This document shows positions 1-12,094 of a stretch of DNA of 64,000 nucleotides, one piece after another. Both the position numbers and the translations under genes were made by a program. The stretch is from Panax quinquefolius (Eukaryota; Streptophyta; Magnoliopsida; Apiales; Araliaceae). Numbering within the stretch: position 1 is the first letter of the stretch; every line of letters starts with the position of its first letter. The notes below the pieces were generated by a model. That model saw only the letters and a list, made by a program, of their open reading frames with translations, had not been told where the DNA came from and did no database searches. The stretch is from positions 152,578,778 through 152,642,777 of the forward strand of contig CM035152.1 of the NCBI GenBank assembly GCA_020205615.1, in the 5' to 3' direction.

Positions 1-408
1 AAGGATCAATAATTCAACAATCTTGCAATCAATGGTATGCTCTCATGCAACCACGCCAGACATCGTATTTTAACCACCGTGTATTCCAACAAATCTTAAC
101 TTGGTAACTACGCCATTATTTATAACCACCCAAACTTTGTCGCTTTCTTCATCCGATACGGTTATCCGTTATGGGGCTCACACATGGCATGGCTACGGCA
201 AATAAATTTAATATTCCCACAAGCGATTTAATATTCCATGACCAAACGAATATTCCCCGAATAACAATGAATATTTTATAACCACTTGCTTATTTTGAAA
301 TATTTGCGTATTTAACCCCTAACTATCCACATTAATCAAATCAACCCTTACTATTTCAAAATAATAAATAAAGGAAATTCCTTTTATTTAAAAAATTTCG
401 GTCTTACA
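1..408 (-). repeat. 3' LTR of element A, truncated by window start
   Basis: The sequence ends at CTTACA (403-408), the reverse complement of the TGTAAG that opens the LTRs of C and E. It matches 5700-6125, the end of the other LTR of the same element, in long identical blocks separated by short mismatched clusters. Only the last 408 bp lie in the window. Confidence 0.9.
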
Positions 409-3400
409 ACCTCCCTCCTTATGAAATTTCGTCCTCGAAATTGACGTGACGTACGTACACAGTGTTTTCAAAAGGTGAGGATACCTCGCTTTCATTTCCG
501 CTTTCCAATTCCCGGTCATTTCCTCTATAGCATGATTCCTCCTCAAAAACTTTAACTTGTGGTATAACCTTTCTTGGCGTAGGACATGCTCCTTTCCTAT
601 CCAAGATCTTGTGCACCTCCTCCTCATACGTTAAGTCTTGGCCATCTCTTCCGGTTCTAACTCTATAATGTGGTTCGGGTCTTTCACATATTTAAATAAG
701 AGATATGTGAAACACATTATGAACACGAGACATACTTGGAGGTAACGCAAGTCTATAGGCTACATTTCCTACTCGGTCAAGAATTTGAAATGGACCGATA
801 AATCGTGGATTGAGCTTTCCTCTCTTCCCAAATCTTGTAACTCCCTTCCATGGAGCAACTCGCATGACAATACATGATCCCCTACACTAAATTCCACGTC
901 CTTTCGATGAAGATCCGCATAACTCTTTTGTCGATCTTGTGCTTGTTTTGTATCGTTGTCGAATCATTTGGATCTTTTCTAGGTGATAAATACGTCTTAA
1001 CTCCGGGTCCCAACAATGTTGCTTCACCCACCTCATTCCAACATATTGGAGAACGACATTTTCGTCCCATATAATGCTTCAAATGGAGCTACACCTATAC
1101 TTGCTCGATAATCTGTTGTTGTAGGAGAATTCCACCAATGGTAAATACTTATCCCAACTACCCTTGAATTCTAGGACACGAGTCTTAATAAATCTTCAAG
1201 AGTTTGAATAGTCCTCTCCGATTGTCCGTCCGCTTTGGGGATGGTATGCGAAACTAAATCGCAAATCCGTGCCCATAGCTTTTTTGCAAGCTAACCCAAA
1301 ATCTTGAAGTGAATCTTGGGTCACGATCCGAAACTATGGATACAGTATGCCATGCAACCTCACAATCTCATTTACGTACATACTAGCAAGACGTTCAAGG
1401 AATAAGTCTCCGTGACGGCAAGAAATGAGCGGACTTGGTTAATCTATCAACAATAACCCAAAAGCATTGATGCCTTGAGAAACCGTAGGAAGACCCGTAA
1501 GAACGAAATCCATGGTAATGTGTTCCCACTTCCATTCCGGAATCTCAAGTGGTTGCAACGGACCCTTAGTACTAGATGCTCCGCTTTACACGTTGACAAG
1601 TTAAACACATTAAGATAAACTTTGCAATCTTTCTCTTCATATTGTTCCACCAAAATGTATGTCAAGATCACGATACATTTTAGTACTTCCGTGATGGATT
1701 GCAAATGGTGTATTGTGTGCCTCCATCATAATCTTGTACTTCAAATCGTAGTCGTTAGGAACACAAAGTCTAGAGTGGACTCAAGTATTCCTTCTTCATC
1801 AATTCTCGCCCTAAATAGCTCCTTCTTGTACTTTCTTCTTCATACTCATCATTCCGGGTCCTGGCTTGAAGCAACCTTAACTTTTTCTATTAAAGTTGGC
1901 TCTATCACAGTATACTTGACATCATCGCACTTTTCGTTCTCGCATATGATCTTCTACTCAATGCGTCGGCTACCACGTTCGCTTTTCCGGGATGGCATGG
2001 TCGAACATGTCTTTGAAATGAGTCTCCTCTTGAGTTCTTGAAGCTCTTCCCACATTCCTTGCTCCATTCGAATTTTGTATCTCTACGAAGTTAAATTGCG
2101 TTAATGGAATAGCGATTCGAGAATATCCTTCAACGAATCTCCGATAATAACAAACTAAGCCTAGAAAGCTACGTATTTCGATTCTTGACTTAGGTTGCTC
2201 TCAACCGTGACTCATATCCCAATCTTGGATAAGACGTCACAATGACACCTATCGATTTACTATCGCATCGAATATGACGTCCCTACAGAGAGTTCCGCTT
2301 AGGTGAATTCCACAAAGAAGTCACAAGATAAAGGCTCAGTACCAAATTCTATAGTTGAATTTTAACTCCTGAAGTTCAAATAGGAGCCATTCGATATGAG
2401 ATTTTAGAAATGAGTTTTGTACCTGGTTCAAATTCGATACAAAATTTAATATCAGACTTTGGGAGTAAGCCAAGAAATTCTTCTTAAAATACGTCAGAAA
2501 AATCAATAACAACAAGAATATTATTCAAATCGACGTGTCTTTATTCAAATCCATAACATGGACTAAGAAAACTTGACATCCGTAATAAACGAATGACTTC
2601 ATGGCTTGATATGAAAATGTTTGATTACAATGGTTTGATTGCTTGAATTGAATAACAAAGTTGCTTAGGAATATGAAAACTAACAACCTTACGAAAACAA
2701 TCAATTTTGGCATGATGAGTAGTTAACCTTACAATCACATCAAAAGCAAATATCTCTATAGAAATAAGGTTAACGGTAATGTGATAGTGCCAACTGAATC
2801 AAGCAAGATTTTTTTTTAAACAACGGATGTAATGAAAGTTTCCCTAACGGAGTCTCCATAAATAGGTCAAAGTCTAATTTCTCCGTAGTCAAGTTCAAAC
2901 GTTGAAATGCAAGTAAGAGAGATAAAAGAATGGGTAGAACCGATATCTAGTAAGGTATAAACTTCGCAAGAATTTATAATTAACTAACCCGTGCTAACTT
3001 CGTTCGGGTTCTTCAGCATTTTACCGGGTCCACGAAAAACGCCTTCCAAAGAATCGTTGACTTTGACTTTTCAGATCCGCCTCGTGTGCAACGTCCCAAC
3101 TGGACTTGATTTTGCTATAGACAAAATCGAGCTATGTGACCATCTTTTCCATAACTAAAACATACCTTGGAAGGCTTTGAGCAGTTTGACCTTATATGTC
3201 CCTCCTCTCCGCATCTCAGTAGATCTAACCGGCGATCGTTCTCTTCCCTAGAATTTGTTGCTAGTCTTGATCTTTCTGCCGACGCCTTCCGTCCATTGTT
3301 AAATCTTCTCTTTTTAGATTGGACATCTCTTTCCATAATATCAACGCGTCGTGCGGCTTTTACCCATGCATCACTCATTCTCACTGCTTCGCTTATTTCT

Positions 3401-3870
3401 TCTTTCATTTCGATTCCACTTTATCATCTTATACTCGCCAAAGAGTGCTTCATTCAAGCATCACGTATCGGGTAACACAAGCTTGAATCGTTGCATCCTT
3501 TTGCTCCCACGATCGCTCGCAATTCTTCAAATTTCGCTTTTAACTCATGAATACGATTTTGCAATTCTATATTTTGATCATAAAATACCTCTAATAAACT
3601 CTCTTCGGTACCTCTTCTTCTCTTCTTCCTCACTCTCACCATTACATCTGCGATTATCTAAAATACAACTATCAATTCTTCACTCACCACACGGATATCT
3701 CTAATTCCTTCTTCATCGACATCATATTATCCTCGGTTGGCGATTAGAGGTGTCTCCACGATCTCATTCACTCCACTGTTAATATTCTAAGTCGACATTC
3801 TCAAATACTGTCATAAAACAAGGGTTAATTAAGAAATCAATATATCACATAATATCCCTATATCTTGACC
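409..3870 (-). pseudogene. Degenerate gag-pol of element A
   Basis: Minus-strand remnants, from C-terminus to N-terminus, are as follows. A chromodomain-like tail lies at about 430-660 (peptide blocks resembling IPQVKV and YPHL). The integrase GPY/F-like region follows at about 700-860, and integrase core remnants at about 880-1710. A short RNase H stub lies at about 1900-2000 and RT flanks at about 2000-2440 without the FIDD core. The aspartic protease region with a retained hydrophobic block is at about 2520-2960. A gag zinc-knuckle pair is at 3115-3230 (blocks CGEEGHI and CFSYGKDGHIARFC, the second with its second Cys replaced by Tyr). Gag capsid remnants run from about 3230 to 3870. Frameshifts and stops are frequent throughout. 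The elements encode nucleocapsid, protease, polymerase and integrase for copy-and-paste transposition; this copy cannot supply them. Confidence 0.85.
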
Positions 3871-3972
3871 AACTAACAAATAAGCTTAGGTAGGACACAC
3901 TTTAGCGAAGGATTTACTCGCCTCTCTCTCCTAGTTCTATTCCCCGATCTCCGCCAGAGATCATATCCCTAA

Positions 3973-3983
3973 GCTCGATACCA
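3973..3983 (-). other. Primer binding site of element A
   Basis: On the minus strand this reads TGGTATCGAGC. It is close to the initiator tRNA-Met complementary site TGGTATCAGAGC used by many plant LTR elements, with one base missing. It lies just inside the 5' LTR, as expected. Confidence 0.75.
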
Positions 3984-3989
3984 ACCGCA

Positions 3990-6125
3990 TGGCGCCCCAA
4001 AATAGGTCCATTCCATCCAACCCATTCTGAGTCGCCAAATACATGGTACAAGAAGCAAACTACAACTTCATAATACAAATGTCGTGTAAAATACTGACAA
4101 TATATAATCGCGAGTTTAAATACAAATATTATCTTCTGTATAATATCTATACTCAAATAAATCCCCATCATAATTATTGATACATTATTTTATAAAAATG
4201 GTGAGGACTACTAAACAATCCTTTTCTAAAACCTCATTCCATACCCCTACTGCATACTCATTTATATTCTAGCCTCCACGAGAAAAATGGAACAAAAAGG
4301 AAAAGGGTGAGCTCAACTAGCCCAAAGAAGAATACTATGACTAAGATAATATACAACAAATTATCGTTAGTCTCCAACAGGAAAAAATCGATAGAATACA
4401 ATAGACAACAAGTTTCGGATCAATATTCGCAATGAAATAATAATTCATAGAAAGAGTTACGTAGAGAATGAAATCTATTATAATCTATGAATTTAACGGT
4501 CACACCAAAAGATAGAAATTCCATAAAAACATCTTCACGCTTCATGAATAATAGACTCGTGAATAAGAACTCGTGAATAAGAACTCATGAATAGTAACTC
4601 GTGAATAGTAACTCATGAATAGTAACCCCACATGAAAAAGTTCCAAATTTGATAAAACTTCAGATCAACATTTCAAAGATAATGATATTGAAGAAATAAT
4701 ATCATTACGAAAAAATAATATCCCTTACCTCAAAGAATCAAGATTTCTAGGAAAGGTCTCAAGTGATCTTTGAATGAAACTTGTCTTGAACAAAGAACTC
4801 TCAAAGTATCTAAATACTCACAAAATACGCTCAATAATATAGAGAGAGAAGAGAAAACTTTGTTTCGGTGTGATTTTCAATTCTAACTTAGCCCTCTATT
4901 TATAGGAAAATGTTAGCCAAGAAGCGAGACTTGACTTTGCACTACACGATGGCTTTACTCTCGCTACTATTGCCACCACCACATTTGAAATAAAATTCAA
5001 AGACATTTTTTCACCAACCAAAAGTGGGGCCCACCAATTCTAGAATTTTCCACCAAAATCATTTATAACCTAATTTCTAATTAGTCACCTCTTAAAATTC
5101 ATAATAAATTATCGCTCATCTTTAACGGTTCAAAATTTGTGGACATATACTCAACTTATATATGTATAACATATCCAAAATTACAACGATCCAACTATTT
5201 GGATTAAATATTATAACTCACACAATAAAGTCAGTAATAACACCGATTTGATCTTTTAATACCTCCAATCCGACAAAATACAAATAAAACATCTCAAAGA
5301 TTAATTCCTTCATTAATAACCACATCCATCATTTATATTCATATAAAATAAATATTTCCTTATCATATGAATCAATAATTAATTATTCACAAATAATATT
5401 ACGTAATCACATTTATACATAACCAGTCGCTCTCGTGGAAGAGGGGCTTTCGAATAAGGATCTCTCCTTACCGGCGCCGCAATTAGGTGACCAAACCTCT
5501 CCTTAGATGTAACTTTCTAGACATTGCCAATAATGTTATCTAATAATATTATTCAAATAATATGAATTATTGATCCGATAATGGAAATCTTGTGCGATGA
5601 CAATTATTGAAACAAAGATAATATAAAATACCAACGTAGCAATTATTGAATCAATAAAATAAAATAACGAATAAGAAATTATCGTAACAATTATTGAGTA
5701 GTGCCTTCTTACGCAAGGATCAATAATTCAACAATCATGCAATACCGCAGGTGCTTTCGCGCAAACCACGCCAGATTCTTGTATTTTAACCACCGGGTAT
5801 TCCAACAGTCTTAATTGAGAATAACTACGCCAGTTATTTATAACCACCCAAACTTTGTCGCTTTTTCTTCATCCGACGCTTATCCGTTATAGGGCCCACA
5901 CATGGTGGTCACATTGCATAAATTTAATATTCCCGACAAGATTTAATATTCCACGACCAAACGAATATTCCCCGACAACAATGAATATTTTATAACCACT
6001 TGCTTATTTTGAAATATTTGCGTATTTAACCCCTAACTATCCACATTAATCAAATCAACCCTTACTATTTCAAAATAATAAATAAAGAAAATTCCTTTTT
6101 ATTTAAAAAATTTCAAGGTCTTACA
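3990..6125 (-). repeat. 5' LTR of element A (2136 bp, internally deleted)
   Basis: It is bounded by TGGCGCC at 3990 and CTTACA at 6120-6125. It shares most of its sequence with the C LTR, including the GAGCTAGTTGAGCTC-type block (about 4300-4355) and the alternating ACTATTCACGAGTT units (about 4548-4625). It is roughly 0.5 kb shorter than the C LTR. It lacks the segment holding the three small hairpins seen at 28149-28276 in C. The TATA-like element CTATAAATAG lies on the minus strand near 4898-4907. Confidence 0.85.
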
Positions 6126-6471
6126 TAATTAATACTTGAGTCCCTAATTAGTTCACAAATATAAAAAATTATAATAGTAGACTAATATAAGGAATAGTAG
6201 TTGAATACATAATTTATTTGAGTATGAATATAATATAAACTCAATCACTATTTCTTATTTATAATTAAAAATTATAATGTCATAATCAATAATACTAATT
6301 AATAAAATAAGTATAAACACGATCGTTTTATAATTGAAATTCTTTTTAAACTCACAGTTTATGTGTTGTCGTATTTTGCGCGACAATTGTATTAATGAAG
6401 TTGTAGTTGTTTCTGTACCATATATTTGACAACTCAAAATAGATGGTGTATACCTATTTTGAGAGCGTGAC
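6126..6471 (+). repeat. Degraded plus-strand LTR remnant of a related chromovirus
   Basis: The stretch from about 6215 to 6471 aligns by eye with the last 160 bp of the C LTR (28670-28825). It has the blocks ATTTATTTGAGTAT, AAGTTGTAGTTGTTT, GTGTATACCTATTTTG and a terminal GCGTGACA. No matching element body follows. It directly abuts element A on the opposite strand. This is an old solo or truncated LTR end into or next to which A probably inserted. Confidence 0.65.
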
Positions 6472-7722
6472 ATGAAATATATTATTTGCACACTATTGTA
6501 GGAATGAGATATAATTTATGAGTTCTTATATGCATAATAGTTGTGTGAATTGTATACGAATGACCTAAATCTCAGGGCATTCAATATTTTTTTTAAATTG
6601 TCAAAGATAAATTAAATAATAAGAACGTGTATTCAACTTTGAATATAAATAATTATATTGAAATCATTATTGAAACTATAGTGTGTAAACATGTAGTATT
6701 TTCAATCAAACATTAACAGCATAAAGAGAATACTATCATTAATTCATTATTAAAAAAAAAAGAGCATATCTGTCATCGATTTCAGTCACTAGACAGACGT
6801 TGAGGGAAGCAAGGAGCCCCATCCATCTAGCCTTCCTTTTTTCTTTTTAATTTCACTATTAATATACTAACAATTTATTTTTTAAAGGATAGAAATGAAA
6901 TAAATTAAAACACATCCTTAATATTTATAAATTTTGCAGATATAATTTTATCATGTACTTTGAAGCTCTTACACGACTTTGGGAAGCATCCCTTTCAATC
7001 TATAAGATTAATATCCTACAATATCACTATTTTAATCGCCATCATACAAATTGTTTTTTAACTATCTTTGTTTTAAAAATCGTATCGGACTGTTGGTTCA
7101 ACCGATAAAAATTAGAATTGGTCGACACTCTAATCCGATTTGAATCAAAAAATCAATTTTGGTCAAAGAATCGGTTGACCCGGTAGACCTACTGGTCGAA
7201 TTTGTTGTTCAATCAGTAAAACCGATTAATTGACCTAGTGACCCCGATTTAATTTTTTTTTGGTACCAATTTTTTTTTAATATTAAAATTAATCACTTTT
7301 AATAATATTATAACTCAAATTTATTATATTTTAGTTAATAAAAAATAAGATTTTTTAAATTTTTATAATTATTAATAATATATATTTTTATATATTAATG
7401 ACGTCACTAATTAACAGTTCGACAACTGATATTTAATATCTTTTTCGATTCAAAAAACGGTGGTACATGTCTAAAAAACTTGATAACTACTAGTATTATA
7501 TTTATTTGAAGAACAAAGAGTTAGATATGGGTAGGTAGGCCACATAGCATTTTGGTGGATGTTTTTGATCTCTACACTTGGAGCATATATTTAGCTAGCT
7601 AGCCACATAAATATAACAACATATCCATCAAACATTAAATTAAACAAACACAATATTCATACTTCACAGTGTGATGTGTCATCAGCCTTGACCATTTTTT
7701 ATAAAAATAAAAAATACTTTTA
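6472..7722. other. AT-rich intergenic stretch, no gene seen
   Basis: No ORF with recognisable protein similarity was seen. Around 7083-7460 there are several diverged copies of a short GGTTCAACCGAT-like word in both orientations, which suggests the remains of an unclassified repeat. Confidence 0.5.
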
Positions 7723-7912
7723 AAATACTCCGTCTTATTTGAAAAAAGAAAATTTAAAATTGATATGATTTATATAAGTTTTGAAATAATATTTTTTTGT
7801 AATTATTAGTTCTGTAATTACAAGACATTACCTTAAATCAAATGAATTGATTTTTACTATCTCACAAATTGTCTTCAAAATTTTAAACAGGACTCTTTTT
7901 ATAAAATGGAGG
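7723..7912. mobile_element. Candidate Stowaway-like MITE remnant
   Basis: The left end reads TACTCCGTCTTATTTG. The right end, reverse-complemented, starts CTCCATTTTATAAAAAGAG. Both resemble Stowaway (Tc1/mariner MITE) termini. The arms have diverged and the TA duplication is not clear on the right. An orphan Stowaway-like end (GAACGGAGTA) also occurs at about 8187-8196. Confidence 0.4.
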
Positions 7913-7948
7913 ATTGATTTTTTTCTAATAATTTACTCTTTAGTTTTA

Positions 7949-8129
7949 GAGTAATCCTACAAAACAACTTATTCTACAATTATTTTATAATTTGCTGATG
8001 TGGCATACTCTACCTCAGTATATTAATGAACAAATTTCTTCAATGTAGTATTCGGCCCTACATAAAAAACAGAGATAGAGTATGTCACATCAGTAAATTG
8101 TAAAATAGTTGTAGAATAAATTGTGTCTC
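7949..8129. mobile_element. TA-flanked foldback MITE with ~55-bp arms
   Basis: The left arm (about 7949-8008) contains TTATTCTACAATTATTTTA and CTGATGTGGCATACTCT. The right arm (about 8072-8129), reverse-complemented, contains TTATTCTACAACTATTTTA and CTGATGTGACATACTCT. The arms begin GAG and end CTC, and both outer edges abut TA (7947-7948 and 8130-8131). A TA duplication with long terminal inverted repeats fits a Tc1/mariner-type MITE. Confidence 0.75.
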
Positions 8130-8131
8130 TA

Positions 8132-9884
8132 GTATTATTCAATATAACAGATGAAATAGCCAAATAGGAACCTCATTTTTCTAGACGAACGGAGTAAATA
8201 TTGGAAACTGATATTTTTACACGAGTCTCTCTCACATGGAGATGGAACCCACTCACTATTTATATGAGAGGGACCATATAAAAATATCAATTTTTTTATA
8301 TGAAAATATCACTTCCCTAAATATTTTGTTTTCTTCCTGTTTTTCCTGCTCCATCCAGCGAAAATTTGATTGGGCTTGGAGGGTTTGGGTTTTTTGACTA
8401 AGAAATGAATATAAAAAGGTTCAAAAATAATCAAAAGTTATTATATTAAAAAAACATTCCTATTTGAAACATTTTAAGAAAATTCAACTATTGGGATAAA
8501 AATTGCAATCAAAATTTTGGAAGTATGTCAAAGTTTATTTAATTTAAGATTGTAGAGCATAATCATTATAACTGCGAATAAATAAGAAAATTTTTGACCC
8601 ATGAAATTTGCTTAGTTTCATTACTATAAAGTCGTTTACATACATCAGTCAATCAAATGAAATTTATAGATAATTGATATTTTTATTGATATTTTTATAT
8701 GTATTTTTAATATTTTCATATGGTCTTTTCTCACATGAATATACAATGGGTCCCGTTAGCATATGAAAAGGATCATGTCAGCATTAAGTTCATTTTTGGA
8801 TAAGTTGACCAATTGACCAATAAAATACTGACACACATATATCAAAAAACACACGTGAAAATAGTGCTATTCAAATTTACATGTTCTCATGTTGTTACGT
8901 ATTCTTCTCATGTTAGATAACTGATATTTTTATATGTAAATTTAACATGAGTATACAGTGGGTTCCATCTTCGTGTAAGAAGTAACCATATGAAAATATC
9001 AAAAAACAGACCTAAAAATAGTGTTATCCAAATTTATATGTTCTCATGTTGTTACATATTAATTACTGTTGATTTTTTTTCTTTCAAAAACCTTTATAGG
9101 TAGACTTTTTAACCCTATAAAATAGCCCAAACAGACTTCAGGATAAAAAATTATAGGGTCCTTTACATAAGTATACAATAATTAAAAAGTAATTACACCA
9201 TTAGTGCATCAACATAATAATTACAAAAAGAGTGTAATTAGGACTCATATTATAAAAATAGTACAATTCACATTAATAAGAAAACTTAAAATCAATGAGA
9301 ATGGGATCTAACAAAAATAAATTCAAATTCAAAATAATAATTTAAATTCAAATATTTATCTTCCTCACATACACTTTAAAATAATAGTTAACAAATAAGC
9401 AAATAAATAAATAAAATATCTGTAAACGTAAATTATTATAACTTTGAATACTTGTTATAGGCCTTTCACAAAGACGAGAGAGACAGAGAGGGAGGCCTCG
9501 ATGGTCGTGCAATATGGGGGGAGAGAGACAGAGTACAGGTTGAGTCTTAATTTCTGGACTTCTATATCTGTGCGAGTCCCTTCCTTCATTTGCAGTTTTT
9601 ACATTCACTTCATCATCCCATTTCCCCATCCAACTTTTTTCAGACACTCCCCGTAATTTTCTCTTTCTAAAATTAATCATCTACATCTATCTATCTAGAT
9701 ATTCGACTACTCCTACTACTACGCTATTTCCCAAAGGAAAGCATCCATCTATTTCTTTTCTTCACGCTCACCAGACAAATACATACACACACACATACAT
9801 GGATTTTTCTTCTTCTTCTACTCTTCCTAACCAAAAACTACAACTATTTTGTAACAACTGTCGATAAAAAATAGAACAAACCTT
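8132..9884. other. AT-rich intergenic stretch with a short direct repeat
   Basis: No coding sequence is supported. A ~45-bp direct repeat occurs at about 8862-8905 and 9014-9057 (core CCAAATTTATATGTTCTCAT in the second copy). Nearby words such as CTGATATTTTTATATG recur. The sequence otherwise looks non-coding; ORFs at 9348-9680 have low-complexity, non-conserved translations. Confidence 0.5.
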
Positions 9885-10380
9885 CGTACCAAAGTAACCA
9901 AACCTTTATACCAAGGTAACCAAATTTACCTCCATACCCGCAGTATTAATTTGTTACCTTGGTCTAAAAGTTTGGCAACCAAATTCATGAAAGTAAATAA
10001 AAAATAGAACCTTGCATAGGAAAGAGAGAGATAAGAGAGTGATGTGCATGTAATGTAATATTGATAACCAAACCTTCGTATTTTAAGGTAACGAAAACTT
10101 TTATACTTGGTAACTAAACCTTTATACCAAGAAACCAAATCTACCTCCACACCGCGGTATATGAATTTGTTACCTTGGTCTAAAAGTTTTAACCACCAAT
10201 TCATGAAGGTTTACGTGATGCTTACCAACCGCTTGGTACAAAGTTTGGCTATCTTGGTATAAAAGTTTGGCAACCAACTGCTTGAAGGTTGACTACCAAC
10301 TGCATCACATTCAAAATAAATTGGTAACCTAATAACACTGAATTAGTTACCTTGGTATGAATGTTTGGTTACCTTGTCGC
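9885..10380. repeat. Field of ~100-bp direct repeats built from a 20-mer
   Basis: Copies of a ~100-bp unit lie at about 9893-9990 and 10108-10207. Each starts with a TAAACCTTTATACCAAG-like word and contains TTTGTTACCTTGGTCTAAAA. Further partial copies (TTGGTATAAAAGTTTGGCAA, GTTACCTTGGTATGAATG) continue to about 10375. The unit is partly self-complementary because GGTAACC and its palindromic context recur. The field directly abuts the FPP-like fragment. Confidence 0.7.
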
Positions 10381-10770
10381 ATTTTGGTCAAGGAACCTTC
10401 ATTCGGATCTGAATATTTGATTTTGTTATATACTTCATCTTTGATTATTTGCTTTAGTTGTGCTTCCAAACTTTGAAGTTTGCTAACTGTCTTGGCACAA
10501 ACACTCTTGGAAGCTTGCAATTCACTATTCCGCTTCGCCAAAGCTTCCTTCAGCATCTTTGTTTCTTCTTCCATCGTCAACAAACGTTTTGTAAGTAACT
10601 CATTCTTTTTATGGTACTTTTGTACACTATCACGAGAAAATTCAGTCGGCTGAGACATGTGAGGACTGGTAGGCGACTTTACAGGTGACCTCCTTAGTCG
10701 ACTTTTACCATGATCCCTGCCCAAGCTTTCAACTTCTAGTTTCATTTGAGCCAGTGCAGCTGGACCAAAT
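10347..10770 (-). pseudogene. Exon fragment of a filament-like plant protein (FPP) gene
   Basis: The minus-strand frame reads GPAALAQMKLEVESLGRD, then a Ser/Pro-rich linker, then the coiled-coil block MEEETKMLKEALAKRNSE, and ends LQSLEAQLK. These blocks match my recollection of plant FPP (DUF869) proteins, long coiled-coil proteins linked to membranes and the cytoskeleton. Only about 140 residues are present out of a family length of roughly 900-1000, with no upstream or downstream FPP exons in view. The open frame runs into the repeat field at its 3' end (tail RQGNQTFIPR is repeat-derived). A transposon-captured or otherwise duplicated gene fragment is more likely than a gene. Confidence 0.75.
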
Positions 10771-11337
10771 CTACTTCATCAGTTTCGATGCAAGTCCACC
10801 ACGACTTCAAAAGAAAAAAATGCAGGGCTGTTCGCCAGCTTTTTATTTGGTCTATTTAATAGTAGAGTATATCTTTTGGACCGAATCTCGAAACTCTGAT
10901 GGAAAGAAGTTCGACGGAGGGGAATAGAAGGGAGGAAGAGAAAATGTTGAATTGCAATCTATTAAAACACTCAACTAAATTAAAGGGATAAGAATGCACT
11001 AATTTTGTAAATAAAATATTGCATATGCACTAATTTGTAAATATTTTATGAGTGCACTATTGATGTAATTATTTTTAAAAATGTATTAGAAAATGTAATT
11101 GTTCCAAAATTATATCATGTAGTTATGCGGACCAAAGCCCTACTAGTAACTGGATAATGGCCATCTCATAAGTGGGCCTAAGGTTAACTTTATGGTTTGT
11201 TTAGTATGCCTTTATATAATGGATCTCTTTATTTCAATTTTCATTTTCTATTTATTACCTTTTGAAATTGTCTAAAAGTACTTTTGAAATAATTTAAAAT
11301 GCAACCTTTGGAAATATTGTTGCATTTTTAAGGGTAA
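10771..11337. other. Intergenic stretch, nothing recognised
   Basis: This is AT-rich sequence between the FPP fragment and the microsatellite. No conserved ORF, RNA gene or transposon terminus was identified by eye. Confidence 0.4.
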
Positions 11338-11338
11338 G

Positions 11339-11400
<62 letters not shown>

Positions 11401-11401
11401 T
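11339..11401. repeat. (AAT)n microsatellite
   Basis: About 20 uninterrupted AAT units lie about 400 bp upstream of the ABC1 kinase start codon. Confidence 0.97.
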
Positions 11402-11793
11402 AAGCGAAATACCATACCAAAAAAAAAATTGGAATTAGCTAACATGTACCTAAATTATAATGCCCGATTCTTTAGTAAGAAACATAAAAAACATACAAAT
11501 ATTGAATTTTTTTATAAAATAATATATATTATAAATATATTTTTAATATTTTTTATTAATTTATTTTAAAACTATAATTCGATATAAATTTAATTTTTTT
11601 AGAGATACAAAAATAATTGCCCTTTTGTGATGTACCACGGAGTTTGACAAAGGCCCCAAACATTCCGGACCCGAACAAAAAGGCTATTTTTATTTATTAG
11701 CCCGTGACAAAACAAAAGCAGCTGCCTAAAATATAGCGTAGCGAGTTTCTTTTATTATTTGGACTTTATTTTGTCTTGTCGCCCAAATTGTAA
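11402..11793 (+). promoter_or_regulatory. 5' flank of the ABC1 kinase gene
   Basis: No strong canonical TATA box is obvious. An ATATAGC word occurs near 11731. An in-frame TAA immediately precedes the start ATG (11791-11793), which supports the chosen start. The assignment as promoter/5' UTR is by position only. Confidence 0.4.
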
Positions 11794-12057
11794 ATGGCTT
11801 TGCGATTTCTATGGCGCGTCGCTTTTGCCGCCACAGCCGTGGCTGGAGGAGCTGGTGGTGCTGCTATTGCCTCATCCGACGACCCTGCCGCCGCCTTCAA
11901 GCTCTGCACCACGGTTCCCGTTCGCCTCTTTCGCGTGTCCGTTACTGCCACCTCCATTGCCTTCGGTACCTCTCACATACCGTGGATCTCTCTCTAATTG
12001 TAGGACTTCCATTTTACTTGCAATAAATTAATTTCCCACACTATGAATACAAATATT

Positions 12058-12094
<37 letters not shown>

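Larger units (their letters stand above)
1..6125 (-). mobile_element. Chromovirus-type Ty3/gypsy element A, partial
   Basis: The order read on the minus strand is 5' LTR (3990-6125), tRNA-Met-type primer binding site (3973-3983), gag, protease, RT/RNase H remnants, integrase, chromodomain-like tail, polypurine tract (409-420) and 3' LTR (1-408, cut by the window start). The LTR edges are TGTAAG...CA-type. Gag and pol share their order and many peptide blocks with elements C and D. Two blocks are missing compared with D: most of the RNase H core and most of the RT core, including the catalytic FIDD motif. The element therefore could not be autonomous. Assignment to chromoviruses, probably the Tekay lineage, rests on the GPY/F-like block, the chromodomain-like tail and the long LTR; no alignment was run. 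Confidence 0.9.

Noticed and set aside
11759..12031. Overlapping ORFs in other frames around 11759-12031 on both strands
   Set aside because: They are shadows of exon 1 of the ABC1 kinase; only the frame starting at 11794 joins a conserved protein.
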